From IMG/VR virus record IMGVR_UViG_3300030106_005643, positions 1 through 34,103 of that record: a stretch of DNA of 34,103 bases; one strand, written 5' to 3'. Shown here one piece after another: positions 1-5,744 of this stretch. The notes below the pieces were generated by a model. That model had not been told where the DNA came from. It ran no database searches and saw only the letters and a list, made by a program, of their open reading frames with translations. Within the stretch, counting starts at the first letter, position 1. Every line of letters starts with the position of its first letter. The DNA comes from a virus. The position numbers were made by a program, and so were the translations under genes.

Positions 1-333
1 GAGGATAGAGTTAGGGTGGTAATGTTCATGGTGTATTTGGCCTTCTAAATTAAAATTTAACCAAGATTGAGTTATGTAGGGCTCAAGTTTATTATCTTTT
101 AAATCAACACCTGAAATACAAGTATAATAATCTTCAATAGCTAAGGTAAGATGTTTTTTAATATCTTTCATAGCATCCTCCTCTAAAATATAAGTATTTT
201 TAGAAGTAGAATTATATTTGTTGTTATAAACTTCACAGTTAGAAACTATGTTAAGTTCTTCTTTAGTTAAAACTCTATCTAAACGGGATCTATGAATAGA
301 GGTAGGAAAGATATCTTCAACTCTTCTTCTCAT
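1..333 (-). CDS. 2OG-Fe(II) oxygenase-like protein, TIGR02466/PF13759 type (partial, cut by left edge)
   Basis: The reading frame opens at an ATG at 333 and stays open to the window edge, giving the first 111 residues; the C-terminus lies outside. Near the edge there is a tryptophan-containing strand (QSWLNFNLEG) followed by HHEHYHPNS, with H104-x-H106-P-N-S. This is the Fe-binding strand signature of the TIGR02466 group of putative 2-oxoglutarate/Fe(II) dioxygenases. The distal His and the 2OG-binding Arg would be in the missing part. The ATG overlaps the stop of the upstream small gene as ATGA, so the two are probably translationally coupled. It is the first of eight DSBH-type oxygenase genes in the window. 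The fold family is fairly secure; substrate and activity are unknown. Confidence 0.75.
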   Translation of the reverse strand, partial: MRRRVEDIFPTSIHRSRLDRVLTKEELNIVSNCEVYNNKYNSTSKNTYILEEDAMKDIKKHLTLAIEDYYTCISGVDLKDNKLEPYITQSWLNFNLEGQIHHEHYHPNSIL

Positions 334-542
334 TTAGGCACCCTATCGCTACAAATATAGCCTACAACGCGTTGACCTTCATACAAGTGGTATGACCTTC
401 GACTAAAAAATGTTGTTCTCTTTTCGTTCATTTCTACATTCTTTTGATACCATGTATAGCAAGATTCATAAATAGTAATATTCCTAGTTTCAATTTTATT
501 ACCACCTACTAGTATCATTAAACTAATAACTAGTTCTTTCAT
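330..542 (-). CDS. Small unknown protein with hydrophobic N-terminus (70 aa)
   Basis: The ATG is at 542, and its stop overlaps the oxygenase start by 4 nt. Residues 3-13 are hydrophobic (ELVISLMILVGG), followed by a polar region with two cysteines (C28 and one near the end, YICSD). The pattern resembles the small exported cysteine-containing proteins common in marine phages, such as the one at 3711-3923, but sequence similarity between the two is weak. A signal-peptide role is an inference. Function unknown. It belongs to a tight run of small minus-strand genes. Confidence 0.55.
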   Translation of the reverse strand: MKELVISLMILVGGNKIETRNITIYESCYTWYQKNVEMNEKRTTFFSRRSYHLYEGQRVVGYICSDRVPK

Positions 543-739
543 TGTTTTAATCTATGTATAACACCTAACTTCTCTTCATTTTGAGCAATAGTATCAACAA
601 GTTTATCAGCCTCTTCAATGTGTTGTGGGTGTTCGCCAATCCCTACTGATTTAGTAAGGTATATATCTAAAGTTGCCTCAGCACTACTTATATTTGCGTG
701 ATACTTATCCTCTAATGCTTTTAATATTTTAAGTTTCAT
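539..739 (-). CDS. Small unknown protein (66 aa)
   Basis: A 66-residue acidic, probably alpha-helical protein without recognisable motif. Its stop overlaps the ATG of the downstream gene by 4 nt and its own ATG overlaps the upstream stop by 4 nt, as expected in a coupled phage operon. Composition (K/E/L/A-rich, no TM segment) suggests a soluble cytoplasmic protein. I do not recognise a family. Confidence 0.55.
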   Translation of the reverse strand: MKLKILKALEDKYHANISSAEATLDIYLTKSVGIGEHPQHIEEADKLVDTIAQNEEKLGVIHRLKQ

Positions 740-1143
740 TTCTTTTTATCCTTAAGTTGTAGTTTATATCTTATTTGGTCAATCCTATCTTTTATGCTTC
801 TTCTATCTTCTTTTGAATTAGCCGCCCTATAGTTTTTGTACTCATTTTTATACTCAATCCAATAACATTGAACTTCAGTAAAAACAATCACTTTATTTTC
901 TAAACACCACTTATATCTGCTCTTTACATGGTCGGGGTCCAAATTTGCTAAATCACAAATATATCTAAAATCTTTAGAGTCACTTAAAAACCACTCGTGA
1001 GCTTCTTTTTTATTATAAGCCTCATTCTTACCACCTAGGGTATATAAACAATCTTCAAAAGCTTGAATTACTACTGCTTGATACAACCTATGTTCAGATT
1101 TAGGAGGTGTTTTTACAATCTCTGTTGCAATATTAGTTCCCAT
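736..1143 (-). CDS. Conserved phage protein of unknown function (135 aa)
   Basis: I placed the start at the ATG at 1143 (MGTNIATEIVK). A longer reading begins at a TTG at 1173 and has a good GGAGG nine nucleotides upstream, so the extra 10 residues may be real. The protein has a helical pattern LYQAVVIQAFEDCLY, then a polar stretch and DFRYICDLANLDPDHVK, which looks like a helix-turn-helix-type segment. The C-terminus is very basic (KLQLKDKKK). It resembles small proteins found in many alphaproteobacterial and marine phages with no known role, and DNA binding is only a guess. It overlaps the upstream gene by 11 nt with the ATG start and about 40 nt with the TTG start. Confidence 0.6.
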   Translation of the reverse strand: MGTNIATEIVKTPPKSEHRLYQAVVIQAFEDCLYTLGGKNEAYNKKEAHEWFLSDSKDFRYICDLANLDPDHVKSRYKWCLENKVIVFTEVQCYWIEYKNEYKNYRAANSKEDRRSIKDRIDQIRYKLQLKDKKK

Positions 1144-1333
1144 AATCTTTAATAAGTTTGGTGAGTAGGTCAAAATAAAAAGCCTCCATCCGGGTTTGTC
1201 GGAGATCCTTACACATTTTGTAATCGTTATAGATATCGTCCATGAATTGAGTTCTTTCTAACCCATCCATTTCTGCAACATCTTGCAGGCCTGCATCATA
1301 AACTCTATCGAAAATTCCCATTTGCATAACCAT
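1133..1333 (-). CDS. Small acidic unknown protein (66 aa)
   Basis: Three ATGs lie close together at 1333, 1327 and 1321, and none has a clear Shine-Dalgarno sequence; MGIFDRVYDAGL from 1321 is equally plausible. The protein is helical and acidic. FDRVYDAGLQDVAEM is faintly like IFDKGLEKLVMIS in the next gene upstream (1375-1623), so the pair could be diverged duplicates. The evidence is too weak to assert this. No family recognised. Confidence 0.45.
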   Translation of the reverse strand: MVMQMGIFDRVYDAGLQDVAEMDGLERTQFMDDIYNDYKMCKDLRQTRMEAFYFDLLTKLIKDYGN

Positions 1334-1374
1334 GAGTTTTGGAAAGACAATGATATGGATATGTTAACCCATGG

Positions 1375-1623
1375 CTATACATTTTTGACCAAAGACAATC
1401 CTAAGTTCTTTGCAACTTTTTTTCGTCCTTGCCGCCAAGCTATGTCAGTCTTATCTAAAAACTGTAAGCTTAAGTTCCCCATGCCATAATCATTACCGCA
1501 ATAAAGCTGAAACATAATAGAAGTTATCTCGTCATAGGTTTTTTTATTAGGACTTATCATCACTAATTTTTCTAAACCTTTATCAAATATCTTATCTAAT
1601 GCTTCTTTCTTTACTGTTGCCAA
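1375..1623 (-). CDS. Unknown protein with TTG start (82 aa)
   Basis: The start is the TTG at 1623, preceded by AAGGGGATTGTT, a reasonable ribosome-binding site. The next Met is residue 22 and would remove most of the conserved-looking N-terminus. The protein is helical with a basic C-terminus (RQGRKKVAKNLGLSL). It follows a 169-nt non-coding leader with two stem-loops and three TTCGG repeats, so it probably begins its own transcription or translation unit. Family unknown. Confidence 0.5.
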   Translation of the reverse strand: MATVKKEALDKIFDKGLEKLVMISPNKKTYDEITSIMFQLYCGNDYGMGNLSLQFLDKTDIAWRQGRKKVAKNLGLSLVKNV

Positions 1624-1792
1624 AACAATCCCCTTAATTAATAATTAATAAGTTGTTCGGTTCGGTGTTCGGTAATCTAAGTAGATTGAAACCTCTACTT
1701 TTCATTAGGTTATGAGGAATACTAATCCTCAATAACAAAAGAAAAACACAATATCAAGTGTTTATTTATGTAGGAAGGACTATATGTAGGGG
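1624..1792. promoter_or_regulatory. Intergenic leader with two stem-loops and TTCGG repeats
   Basis: This gap separates two minus-strand genes. It holds a 7-bp perfect stem with an 8-nt loop (arms 1679-1685 and 1694-1700, AAGTAGA/TCTACTT). It also holds a 6-bp stem (1713-1718 and 1726-1731, TGAGGA/TCCTCA) and three TTCGG units at 1656, 1661 and 1668. Neither hairpin is followed by a proper U-run on the minus strand, so they are not convincing intrinsic terminators. They could shape the 5' leader of the 82-aa gene. No convincing promoter was found. Confidence 0.35.
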
Positions 1793-2350
1793 TTAAATCC
1801 AATCAAGTTCAGGTAAACCATTATAGTTTACATCGTAAACAAACCAACCAAAGGCCATGAGACCACCTGCTAATTTGTTTGTTCCTGGTTTTCTGAAGGG
1901 CACTCGTCTAGTAAAAATCCAAACTTTTCTAAGTTTTTTTTGGTTAAATATACACTCTCTTCTAGTTACACCTTCTAAATAAGATATCTTATTAAGGATA
2001 ACTACTTTATTTCTAGCCCTTTTCAAAGCATGAACAGTAAAAGCAGTAGATAAAATAAACGGTGGGTTTGTTATAATATTATCATAAACTTTATCGCTTT
2101 TTAAAAAGTCTTCAGGAGTATTGCCGTAACCTCTGTCAATCAAATCAGAACTATATACCTCATAGCCATTTTCAATCATAACCTTAGACATGGCACCGTC
2201 ACCGCAAGCACATTCCCAAATATTACCTTTAAATTTTTCTCTGTCTAATAATGCCTGTGTTGCTTCTTTAGGGGTAGGATAGAAATCGTCTTTTTCTCTG
2301 TCGTAGTTAACATTAAAACCTACATATCTTAATGCACTTTCTTTTTTCAT
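1793..2350 (-). CDS. SAM-dependent N6-adenine-type methyltransferase (185 aa)
   Basis: Class I methyltransferase with, in order: YPTP (residues 24-27), a SAM-binding loop ECACGDGAMS around 46-55, an acidic residue ending the next strand (SSDLID), and the catalytic NPPF at 95-98. N-P-P-F is typical of adenine or glutamine amino methylation and, in phages, of DNA adenine methylation. At 185 aa there is little room for a separate target-recognition domain. Phage proteins of this compact type are usually annotated as DNA N-6-adenine methyltransferases. The ATG overlaps the upstream stop by 1 nt. A role in masking phage DNA from host restriction is a guess. Confidence 0.75.
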   Translation of the reverse strand: MKKESALRYVGFNVNYDREKDDFYPTPKEATQALLDREKFKGNIWECACGDGAMSKVMIENGYEVYSSDLIDRGYGNTPEDFLKSDKVYDNIITNPPFILSTAFTVHALKRARNKVVILNKISYLEGVTRRECIFNQKKLRKVWIFTRRVPFRKPGTNKLAGGLMAFGWFVYDVNYNGLPELDWI

Positions 2351-2538
2351 TAAGATACTTTTTTAAATATTGAGCCGTTTCTTTTAATGGTTATGCCTTT
2401 TACCTGTCTTTTCCAAGGTTCAAGTTCTCTTTTACAAATTAAAGCTAACTCATGAGCCAAAGTCGTTAAGTGATTATTAGTTGCACCATTAACTTCTACA
2501 GTTATAGTTTGTTTATTTTTTAATTTTTCCTTAATCAT
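2350..2538 (-). CDS. Small basic unknown protein (62 aa)
   Basis: A lysine-rich protein with a central helix (LTTLAHELALICKRELEPW) and a basic C-terminus (ITIKRNGSIFKKVS). It is coupled by overlaps on both sides, with the methyltransferase downstream and the ribbon-helix-helix-like protein upstream. No family recognised; a nucleic-acid-binding role would fit the charge but is unproven. Confidence 0.5.
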   Translation of the reverse strand: MIKEKLKNKQTITVEVNGATNNHLTTLAHELALICKRELEPWKRQVKGITIKRNGSIFKKVS

Positions 2539-2756
2539 AATTTACCGTTTTTTAATTGTTTATCACCTTGAGATAGTAATTCAGCTTTCAGTTTATCAAT
2601 TGGCTTACCTGTCTTTTTAGATATTATTTTAAGTTCACTGTCAGCTAACTTAGCAATCATAGCCCCAGGTTTTCTAAAACCCTTCTTACCCATGGCCACT
2701 ATAATTTTATAAGTTTCAATATCAACAGCTACGCTTTTCCATTTGTTTGTATCCAT
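2535..2756 (-). CDS. Ribbon-helix-helix-like small protein (73 aa)
   Basis: The N-terminal layout is short strand (KSVAVDIET), helix (YKIIVAMGKK), loop (GFRKPGAM), then helix (IAKLADSELKII). This matches an Arc/MetJ-type ribbon-helix-helix DNA-binding fold, and similar small proteins are frequent in marine phages. The basic tail has no motif. Its ATG lies 28 nt inside the upstream gene and its stop overlaps the next gene by 4 nt. A transcription-regulator role is an inference from the predicted fold only. Confidence 0.5.
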   Translation of the reverse strand: MDTNKWKSVAVDIETYKIIVAMGKKGFRKPGAMIAKLADSELKIISKKTGKPIDKLKAELLSQGDKQLKNGKL

Positions 2757-2926
2757 ATCTTATACTCCTTTTTAGTTTTACATTTGCTTTGACAAACTTG
2801 GAGGTGTTCGTCTGCATAGTATTCTGCTATAGTTCGCTCACCTCTAAACCTATCAACTTGTCTATTGATGGCGGCAATTCTTCTCTCTCGCCAATCTCTA
2901 TTTTTTACAGTTTTCTCTACTGACAT
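2729..2926 (-). CDS. Small basic unknown protein (65 aa)
   Basis: An arginine/lysine-rich protein (RDWRERRIAAINRQVDRFRGER) with a helical middle and two cysteines (VCQSKC). The start ATG at 2926 has AAGGAAGG upstream, a good ribosome-binding site. It overlaps the lipoprotein gene by 29 nt in a different frame and the downstream gene by 28 nt. Unknown family. Confidence 0.5.
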   Translation of the reverse strand: MSVEKTVKNRDWRERRIAAINRQVDRFRGERTIAEYYADEHLQVCQSKCKTKKEYKIWIQTNGKA

Positions 2927-3056
2927 TGTTACCTTCCTTCTCTACAAACCAAACATAAGACCATTCTGTATGTTCAGGCGTGCATTTTTTTCCTAACTTT
3001 ACTGTATAACCACAGCTAGTTAAAAATAAAAATATTATTATTATTAATATTCTCAT
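2898..3056 (-). CDS. Small lipoprotein (52 aa)
   Basis: This short ORF starts at the ATG at 3056, which overlaps the upstream stop as ATGA, and ends with TAG at 2898. The N-terminus MRILIIIIFLFLTSCG is a textbook lipoprotein signal: one basic residue, a hydrophobic stretch and the lipobox L-T-S-C, with C15 as the predicted lipidation site. The mature part is about 38 residues, with two further cysteines (KKCTPE and the C-terminal NCKK). Small phage lipoproteins include Rz1-type outer spanins and superinfection-exclusion proteins. It is not proline-rich and has no adjacent lysis gene, so I do not assign either role. Confidence 0.65.
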   Translation of the reverse strand: MRILIIIIFLFLTSCGYTVKLGKKCTPEHTEWSYVWFVEKEGNNVSRENCKK

Positions 3057-3340
3057 CTATTATCTCCCATTGTTTTATCTAAATCTTGTTCGTAGCTTTT
3101 ACACTCTATTTCGTCCTGAACTAAATCTTGTGCCAACCATTCATTAACAGGAAAAACTGGAGCAGAATAAATATCTACTTTTGTGCTTGCTAATTTAGAC
3201 CTTTGAATTTTGAAATGCTCATCATCTTGTTGTGTCATGCTCCCGTCAATAGCGTGTGTTTGTGTTTTACTTAACACATCGTCCATATCAGTTATCCATT
3301 TCTTAAATAAATGTGAACTTGATTTTAATCTTACATCCAT
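3053..3340 (-). CDS. Unknown acidic protein (95 aa)
   Basis: A soluble protein without recognisable motif. The N-terminal half is polar and helical (SSSHLFKKWITDMDDVLSK) and the C-terminal half acidic (VQDEIECKSYEQDLDKTMGD). The ATG at 3340 overlaps the upstream stop by 10 nt, and the stop is coupled to the lipoprotein gene. Function unknown. Confidence 0.5.
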   Translation of the reverse strand: MDVRLKSSSHLFKKWITDMDDVLSKTQTHAIDGSMTQQDDEHFKIQRSKLASTKVDIYSAPVFPVNEWLAQDLVQDEIECKSYEQDLDKTMGDNR

Positions 3341-3639
3341 GCGTTAGTCCATGACTTAAATTTTTCTTGTAAGTAATCAAACATAGCGTAAAAACCTGTC
3401 TCTGCTTTGAGTTTTTTGGCGAACACAGCTTTATCTATCTCATTTCCATTATGATAAAGCTTTAACTCCCCTTTGTCTTTTTCATAAGTAATTAAGATTG
3501 CCTCTGTTTCTTCACCAATAGTTTGAACAATATCATTCGGGTGTTTTTTAAAATCAACCTCTCTAATATTTGTCGCTGCGTCAGATAAGTTTTCTAATGT
3601 CATTTGGACATTGCTTGGCTTTTTATCATCTGTATTCAT
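3331..3639 (-). CDS. Unknown protein, first gene of the left minus-strand operon (102 aa)
   Basis: An in-frame upstream extension to 3729 exists, but it would run through the divergent promoter region and into the plus-strand gene. I chose the ATG at 3639 (MNTDDKKPSNVQ). A promoter-like -35/-10 pair ends 6 nt before this ATG (3646-3673). The protein is soluble, with alternating strand-like segments (TEAILITYEKDKGELKLYHNG) and a helical C-terminus (FYAMFDYLQEKFKSW). I do not recognise it. As the operon-leading gene it may be made early. Confidence 0.55.
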   Translation of the reverse strand: MNTDDKKPSNVQMTLENLSDAATNIREVDFKKHPNDIVQTIGEETEAILITYEKDKGELKLYHNGNEIDKAVFAKKLKAETGFYAMFDYLQEKFKSWTNAWM

Positions 3640-3645
3640 GTTATA

Positions 3646-3673
3646 ATTGTATATTGTTTTACCCTTATAACAA
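3646..3673 (-). promoter_or_regulatory. Sigma-70-like promoter, near-leaderless, for 3331-3639
   Basis: On the minus strand TTGTTA (3673-3668), a 16-nt spacer and TACAAT (3651-3646), followed by only 6 nt before the ATG at 3639. Transcription would begin about at the start codon. The sequence is AT-rich, so chance matches are possible. The same -10-to-ATG spacing recurs elsewhere in the window. Confidence 0.4.
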
Positions 3674-3710
3674 AATCGATAATAAATACAACAAATTAAT
3701 GGGATAAAAA

Positions 3711-3923
3711 ATGAAATATATATTAACAATTTATGTGTGTTCTTTTCTTGATTTTACCTGCTCTCCAGGAGTTCAATATCCCGTAGTTTTTGATAATTGG
3801 CATAAATGCGTAATTAAAGCGTTTGACGAATCAAAAGATTTGATAATTACAGTGCCCCAAGATGTAGTAGAAAAACATCGATTAGCCACAAAATATACCT
3901 GTGAACCACTAATAGGGACATAG
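3711..3923 (+). CDS. Small cysteine-containing protein, probably exported (70 aa)
   Basis: It starts at the ATG at 3711, with GGGATAAAAA upstream as a weak ribosome-binding site. The N-terminus (MKYILTIYVCSFLDFTC) is short and hydrophobic, and the body carries C33 and C65, giving four cysteines in total. Small proteins beginning MKYIL..(C)S...C with a following W/Y/F-rich stretch are common in uncultured marine phages, and their role is unknown. It is the first of four consecutive plus-strand genes, divergent from the 3331-3639 gene. Confidence 0.6.
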   Translation: MKYILTIYVCSFLDFTCSPGVQYPVVFDNWHKCVIKAFDESKDLIITVPQDVVEKHRLATKYTCEPLIGT

Positions 3924-3925
3924 GG

Positions 3926-3955
3926 TTGTATTTATACCATATATTGATATATAAT
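3926..3955 (+). promoter_or_regulatory. Sigma-70-like promoter, leaderless, for 3961-4221
   Basis: TTGTAT (3926-3931), an 18-nt spacer and a consensus TATAAT (3950-3955). Only CTCTT separates the -10 box from the ATG at 3961, so the expected transcription start is at or next to the A of the start codon. No Shine-Dalgarno sequence is present. This supports a leaderless transcript for the 3961-4557 gene group. Confidence 0.55.
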
Positions 3956-3960
3956 CTCTT

Positions 3961-4221
3961 ATGAGCAGTTATCGAATACAGATAAGATCTGAAGGTAAGT
4001 ATTTTAATGGGATAGTAACTGCTAATGATGATGTTTCGGCTTTACGACAGTTTGAAACTAAACTGAACAATGGTGAAATCGAGGCAAAAGATGAAGACTT
4101 TTATAATAAGGGAAGAGTTTTCATTACATATGAGGAGCTAAAAAATGGCACTACAGGAGTTAGTATCGGAGAAACTTCAACTAGAGTCCAAATGGGCGAG
4201 TCAGGCGTTACAACAAGGTAG
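3961..4221 (+). CDS. Unknown protein (86 aa)
   Basis: The ATG at 3961 sits directly after a TATAAT box. The N-terminal 65 residues look like a small alpha/beta protein (YRIQIRSEGKYFNGIVTANDD, then a helix with LRQFETKLNNGE). The last ~25 residues (GTTGVSIGETSTRVQMG) overlap the next gene by 77 nt in another frame and look less protein-like. The tail may therefore be constrained by the overlapping gene. Function unknown. Confidence 0.55.
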   Translation: MSSYRIQIRSEGKYFNGIVTANDDVSALRQFETKLNNGEIEAKDEDFYNKGRVFITYEELKNGTTGVSIGETSTRVQMGESGVTTR

Positions 4222-4330
4222 AGTTACGACTGATATGAAGTGGATCGATATTAAAATTAAAGACCTTAAAAAAAGAATCAATGAACAAAGTGTTCTTGAT
4301 GCATCAGAGGGTCTTTTCAAAAACAGCTAG
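4145..4330 (+). CDS. Small helical protein (61 aa)
   Basis: A strongly helical, charged protein (MALQELVSEKLQLESKWASQ, then MKWIDIKIKDLKKRINEQS) with coiled-coil character. The ATG at 4145 lies inside the preceding gene, giving a 77-nt overlap in another frame. The upstream sequence includes GAGGAGCTAAAAA (around 4131-4143), a convincing ribosome-binding site. I believe it is real because composition and heptad-like spacing are good, but the family is unknown. Confidence 0.6.
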   Translation: MALQELVSEKLQLESKWASQALQQGRVTTDMKWIDIKIKDLKKRINEQSVLDASEGLFKNS

Positions 4331-4380
4331 TAAAAAGAGCTAGCAACCTATCAAAAATTGATTTATAACGCAGGGTATCT

Positions 4381-4557
4381 ATGGCTCAAAATAAAGGAGA
4401 CTCTTATGCTGATATTCCTAACTATATTAGGCACTATGTTGAATCAACCGAACGAGGCCACATTATTAAAATACTCACTGAAACAGGGCTTAAAACATTC
4501 AACTGTAAATGGACAGATTATAAAAGAACAAAACCTATTACCAAAAAGAAAACCTAA
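4381..4557 (+). CDS. Small unknown protein (58 aa), read in preference to an overlapping frame
   Basis: The frame from ATG 4381 to TAA 4557 gives a charged, well-composed protein (MAQNKGDSYADIPNYIRHYV, then IIKILTETGLKTFNCKW and a basic tail KRTKPITKKKT) with third positions mostly A or T. A competing frame runs to 4561; from its ATG at 4406 it has a better Shine-Dalgarno sequence (AAAGGAGACTCTT) and a hydrophobic start (MLIFLTILGTML). Both could be translated. I favour the 4381 frame on composition. The 3' end overlaps the convergent minus-strand gene by 4 nt. Confidence 0.45.
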   Translation: MAQNKGDSYADIPNYIRHYVESTERGHIIKILTETGLKTFNCKWTDYKRTKPITKKKT

Positions 4558-4805
4558 ATAATTCCTAGTTCTCTTAGTTCTTGCGGTGGCCGTTGTACGG
4601 TGCACATTGGACAGTCAACTCTAATCTTTTCTGATTCGCTTGTGTCTTTCCAAACCCAGACCTCTCTTAAATCTTTACATCTTAAACATTGGTGTTCAGG
4701 TTTAGGTATATATTTTTCTTTTTCCATTTCTTCCTTAGCTTCTCTAAATATTTTTAACATAGCTCGATAAGCTCCTCCACATCTATATTCTTCTTTATCG
4801 TTCAT
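4554..4805 (-). CDS. Zinc-ribbon-like small protein (83 aa)
   Basis: Two CxxC pairs about 25 residues apart (CLRC near residue 40 and CPMC near 65) would bind one zinc ion in a zinc-ribbon fold. The N-terminal half is helical and charged (YRAMLKIFREAKEEMEKEK). The ATG at 4805 overlaps the stop of the methyltransferase by 4 nt, so the two are cotranscribed. DNA binding or partner binding with the methyltransferase is possible but speculative. The gene is convergent with the plus-strand group. Confidence 0.6.
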   Translation of the reverse strand: MNDKEEYRCGGAYRAMLKIFREAKEEMEKEKYIPKPEHQCLRCKDLREVWVWKDTSESEKIRVDCPMCTVQRPPQELRELGII

Positions 4806-5500
4806 TGCAATCTTTCTTTCGCAATATTAAAATATTTTTCGTCTAATTCAATACCAATAAACTCTCTATTTAAGTTTTTAGCTGCGACTCCAGTAGAACC
4901 AACTCCCATAGTAAAATCTAAAACAGTATCGTTTTCGTCTGTATAAGTTTTTATTAAGTATTCTAATAAAGCTACTGGTTTTTGTGTTGGGTGTAGTTTT
5001 TCTTTATCAGAATTAAACTCAATTAAATTCAATGGATAACGATAACCATTATTATCTGTAATTATTATTTCTTTAGAATTCGGATTATAAGTTTGTGCAG
5101 TTTTACCTTGTTTTATTTTATATGGTTTTCCTTTAGTAAATTGAGGATAATATTTTGCTTGTTTATTATAAAAACAAGATATTATTTCTGTATTTCTTAA
5201 AGGTTGTTTTTTTGCGTTTAAATATCCAGTTGAATATTTTTTTTTCCAAATCCAATCGTATTTAAAGTTTTTAATATTGCTCATTCTTAAAGCACTACTA
5301 AATGGCTCACTACCAAACAAAGCTATACAACCATTATCTTTAATAATTCTTTTTAACTCTTTCCACATTGACTCAAATGGAATTACACTATCCCACTTGC
5401 ATTGTGTTGTTCCATAAGGAGGGTCTGTCAGTATTAAGTCAACACTATTATTAGCTAATGTAGGTAATACTTTTAAACAATCATCGTTTATGAGTTTCAT
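4802..5500 (-). CDS. DNA methyltransferase, beta-class amino-MTase (N6-adenine or N4-cytosine), 232 aa
   Basis: The order is catalytic motif first: TDPPYG (D26-P-P-Y-G30), then the linker region, HPTQKP (170-175), and the SAM-binding motif DFTMGVGSTGVAA (about 195-207) followed by GIELDEKYF. Catalytic motif before SAM motif with HPTQKP defines the beta group of amino-methyltransferases. The usual D-P-F-x-G-S-G-T is here D-F-T-M-G-V-G-S-T, a mild variant. Length is typical for a solitary phage enzyme, and no restriction endonuclease gene is adjacent. Target sequence cannot be read from this. It likely methylates phage DNA against host restriction (inference). Confidence 0.9.
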   Translation of the reverse strand: MKLINDDCLKVLPTLANNSVDLILTDPPYGTTQCKWDSVIPFESMWKELKRIIKDNGCIALFGSEPFSSALRMSNIKNFKYDWIWKKKYSTGYLNAKKQPLRNTEIISCFYNKQAKYYPQFTKGKPYKIKQGKTAQTYNPNSKEIIITDNNGYRYPLNLIEFNSDKEKLHPTQKPVALLEYLIKTYTDENDTVLDFTMGVGSTGVAAKNLNREFIGIELDEKYFNIAKERLQ

Positions 5501-5564
5501 TATCGTTTTCCATATCTAGAATCAGTCTATCAAAAAATCGTAAAAAATGCAAAAAGTGTTTTAG

Positions 5565-5606
5565 TGTCGCGGCTAGAATTGAACCCCTGAAATTTCATCG
5601 CTCTAC
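5565..5606 (-). other. tRNA 3'-end-like fragment (possible attachment-site remnant)
   Basis: On the minus strand GTAGAGC (5606-5600) resembles the 3' half of a tRNA D-arm. It is followed at a shortened distance by GGTTCAATTC and CTAGCCGCGACA, which resemble a T-loop with its 3' stem and an acceptor strand. The T-stem does not pair in the phage sequence (AGGGG against CTAGC), and the anticodon arm and 5' half are missing, so this is no functional tRNA. Phages that integrate into tRNA genes carry such 3' ends as attP. No integrase is nearby, which argues against this. Confidence 0.25.
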
Positions 5607-5651
5607 TTTTCAATAAAAATATTTTTTTTCTAAAAAACGAAAAATGCAATT

Positions 5652-5660
5652 TGGTATAAT
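5652..5660 (+). promoter_or_regulatory. Extended -10 promoter for 5745-6356
   Basis: TGGTATAAT fits the extended -10 consensus TGnTATAAT, which can work without a good -35 box; none is visible. Transcription would start near 5667, so the RNA would begin with the AT hairpin at 5666-5694 and have a leader of about 78 nt to the ATG at 5745. The same nine-base element occurs on the minus strand at 27980-27988. Confidence 0.55.
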
Positions 5661-5665
5661 GTCAT

Positions 5666-5694
5666 AATTATAAATTTTTTTTAAATTTATAATT
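5666..5694. repeat. 12-bp perfect AT inverted repeat with T5 loop
   Basis: AATTATAAATTT (5666-5677) and AAATTTATAATT (5683-5694) are perfect inverse copies around five T residues. If transcription starts near 5667, the plus-strand mRNA would begin with this hairpin. It has no G or C, so it is a poor intrinsic terminator. A 5' stabilising hairpin or a protein-binding palindrome are alternatives. Confidence 0.6.
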
Positions 5695-5744
5695 TAGCTT
5701 TTTCAAATTGTGAATAAGGGTAAGTTCCTAACCAAAGGATAAAC

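Noticed and set aside
3640-3729. N-terminal extension of the 3331 gene with a hydrophobic segment
   Set aside because: It runs through the divergent promoter region and overlaps the plus-strand gene start; the internal ATG at 3639 has a promoter directly upstream.
5565-5606. A complete tRNA gene
   Set aside because: Only D-arm-like and T-arm/acceptor-like pieces are present; the anticodon arm is missing and the T-stem does not pair.
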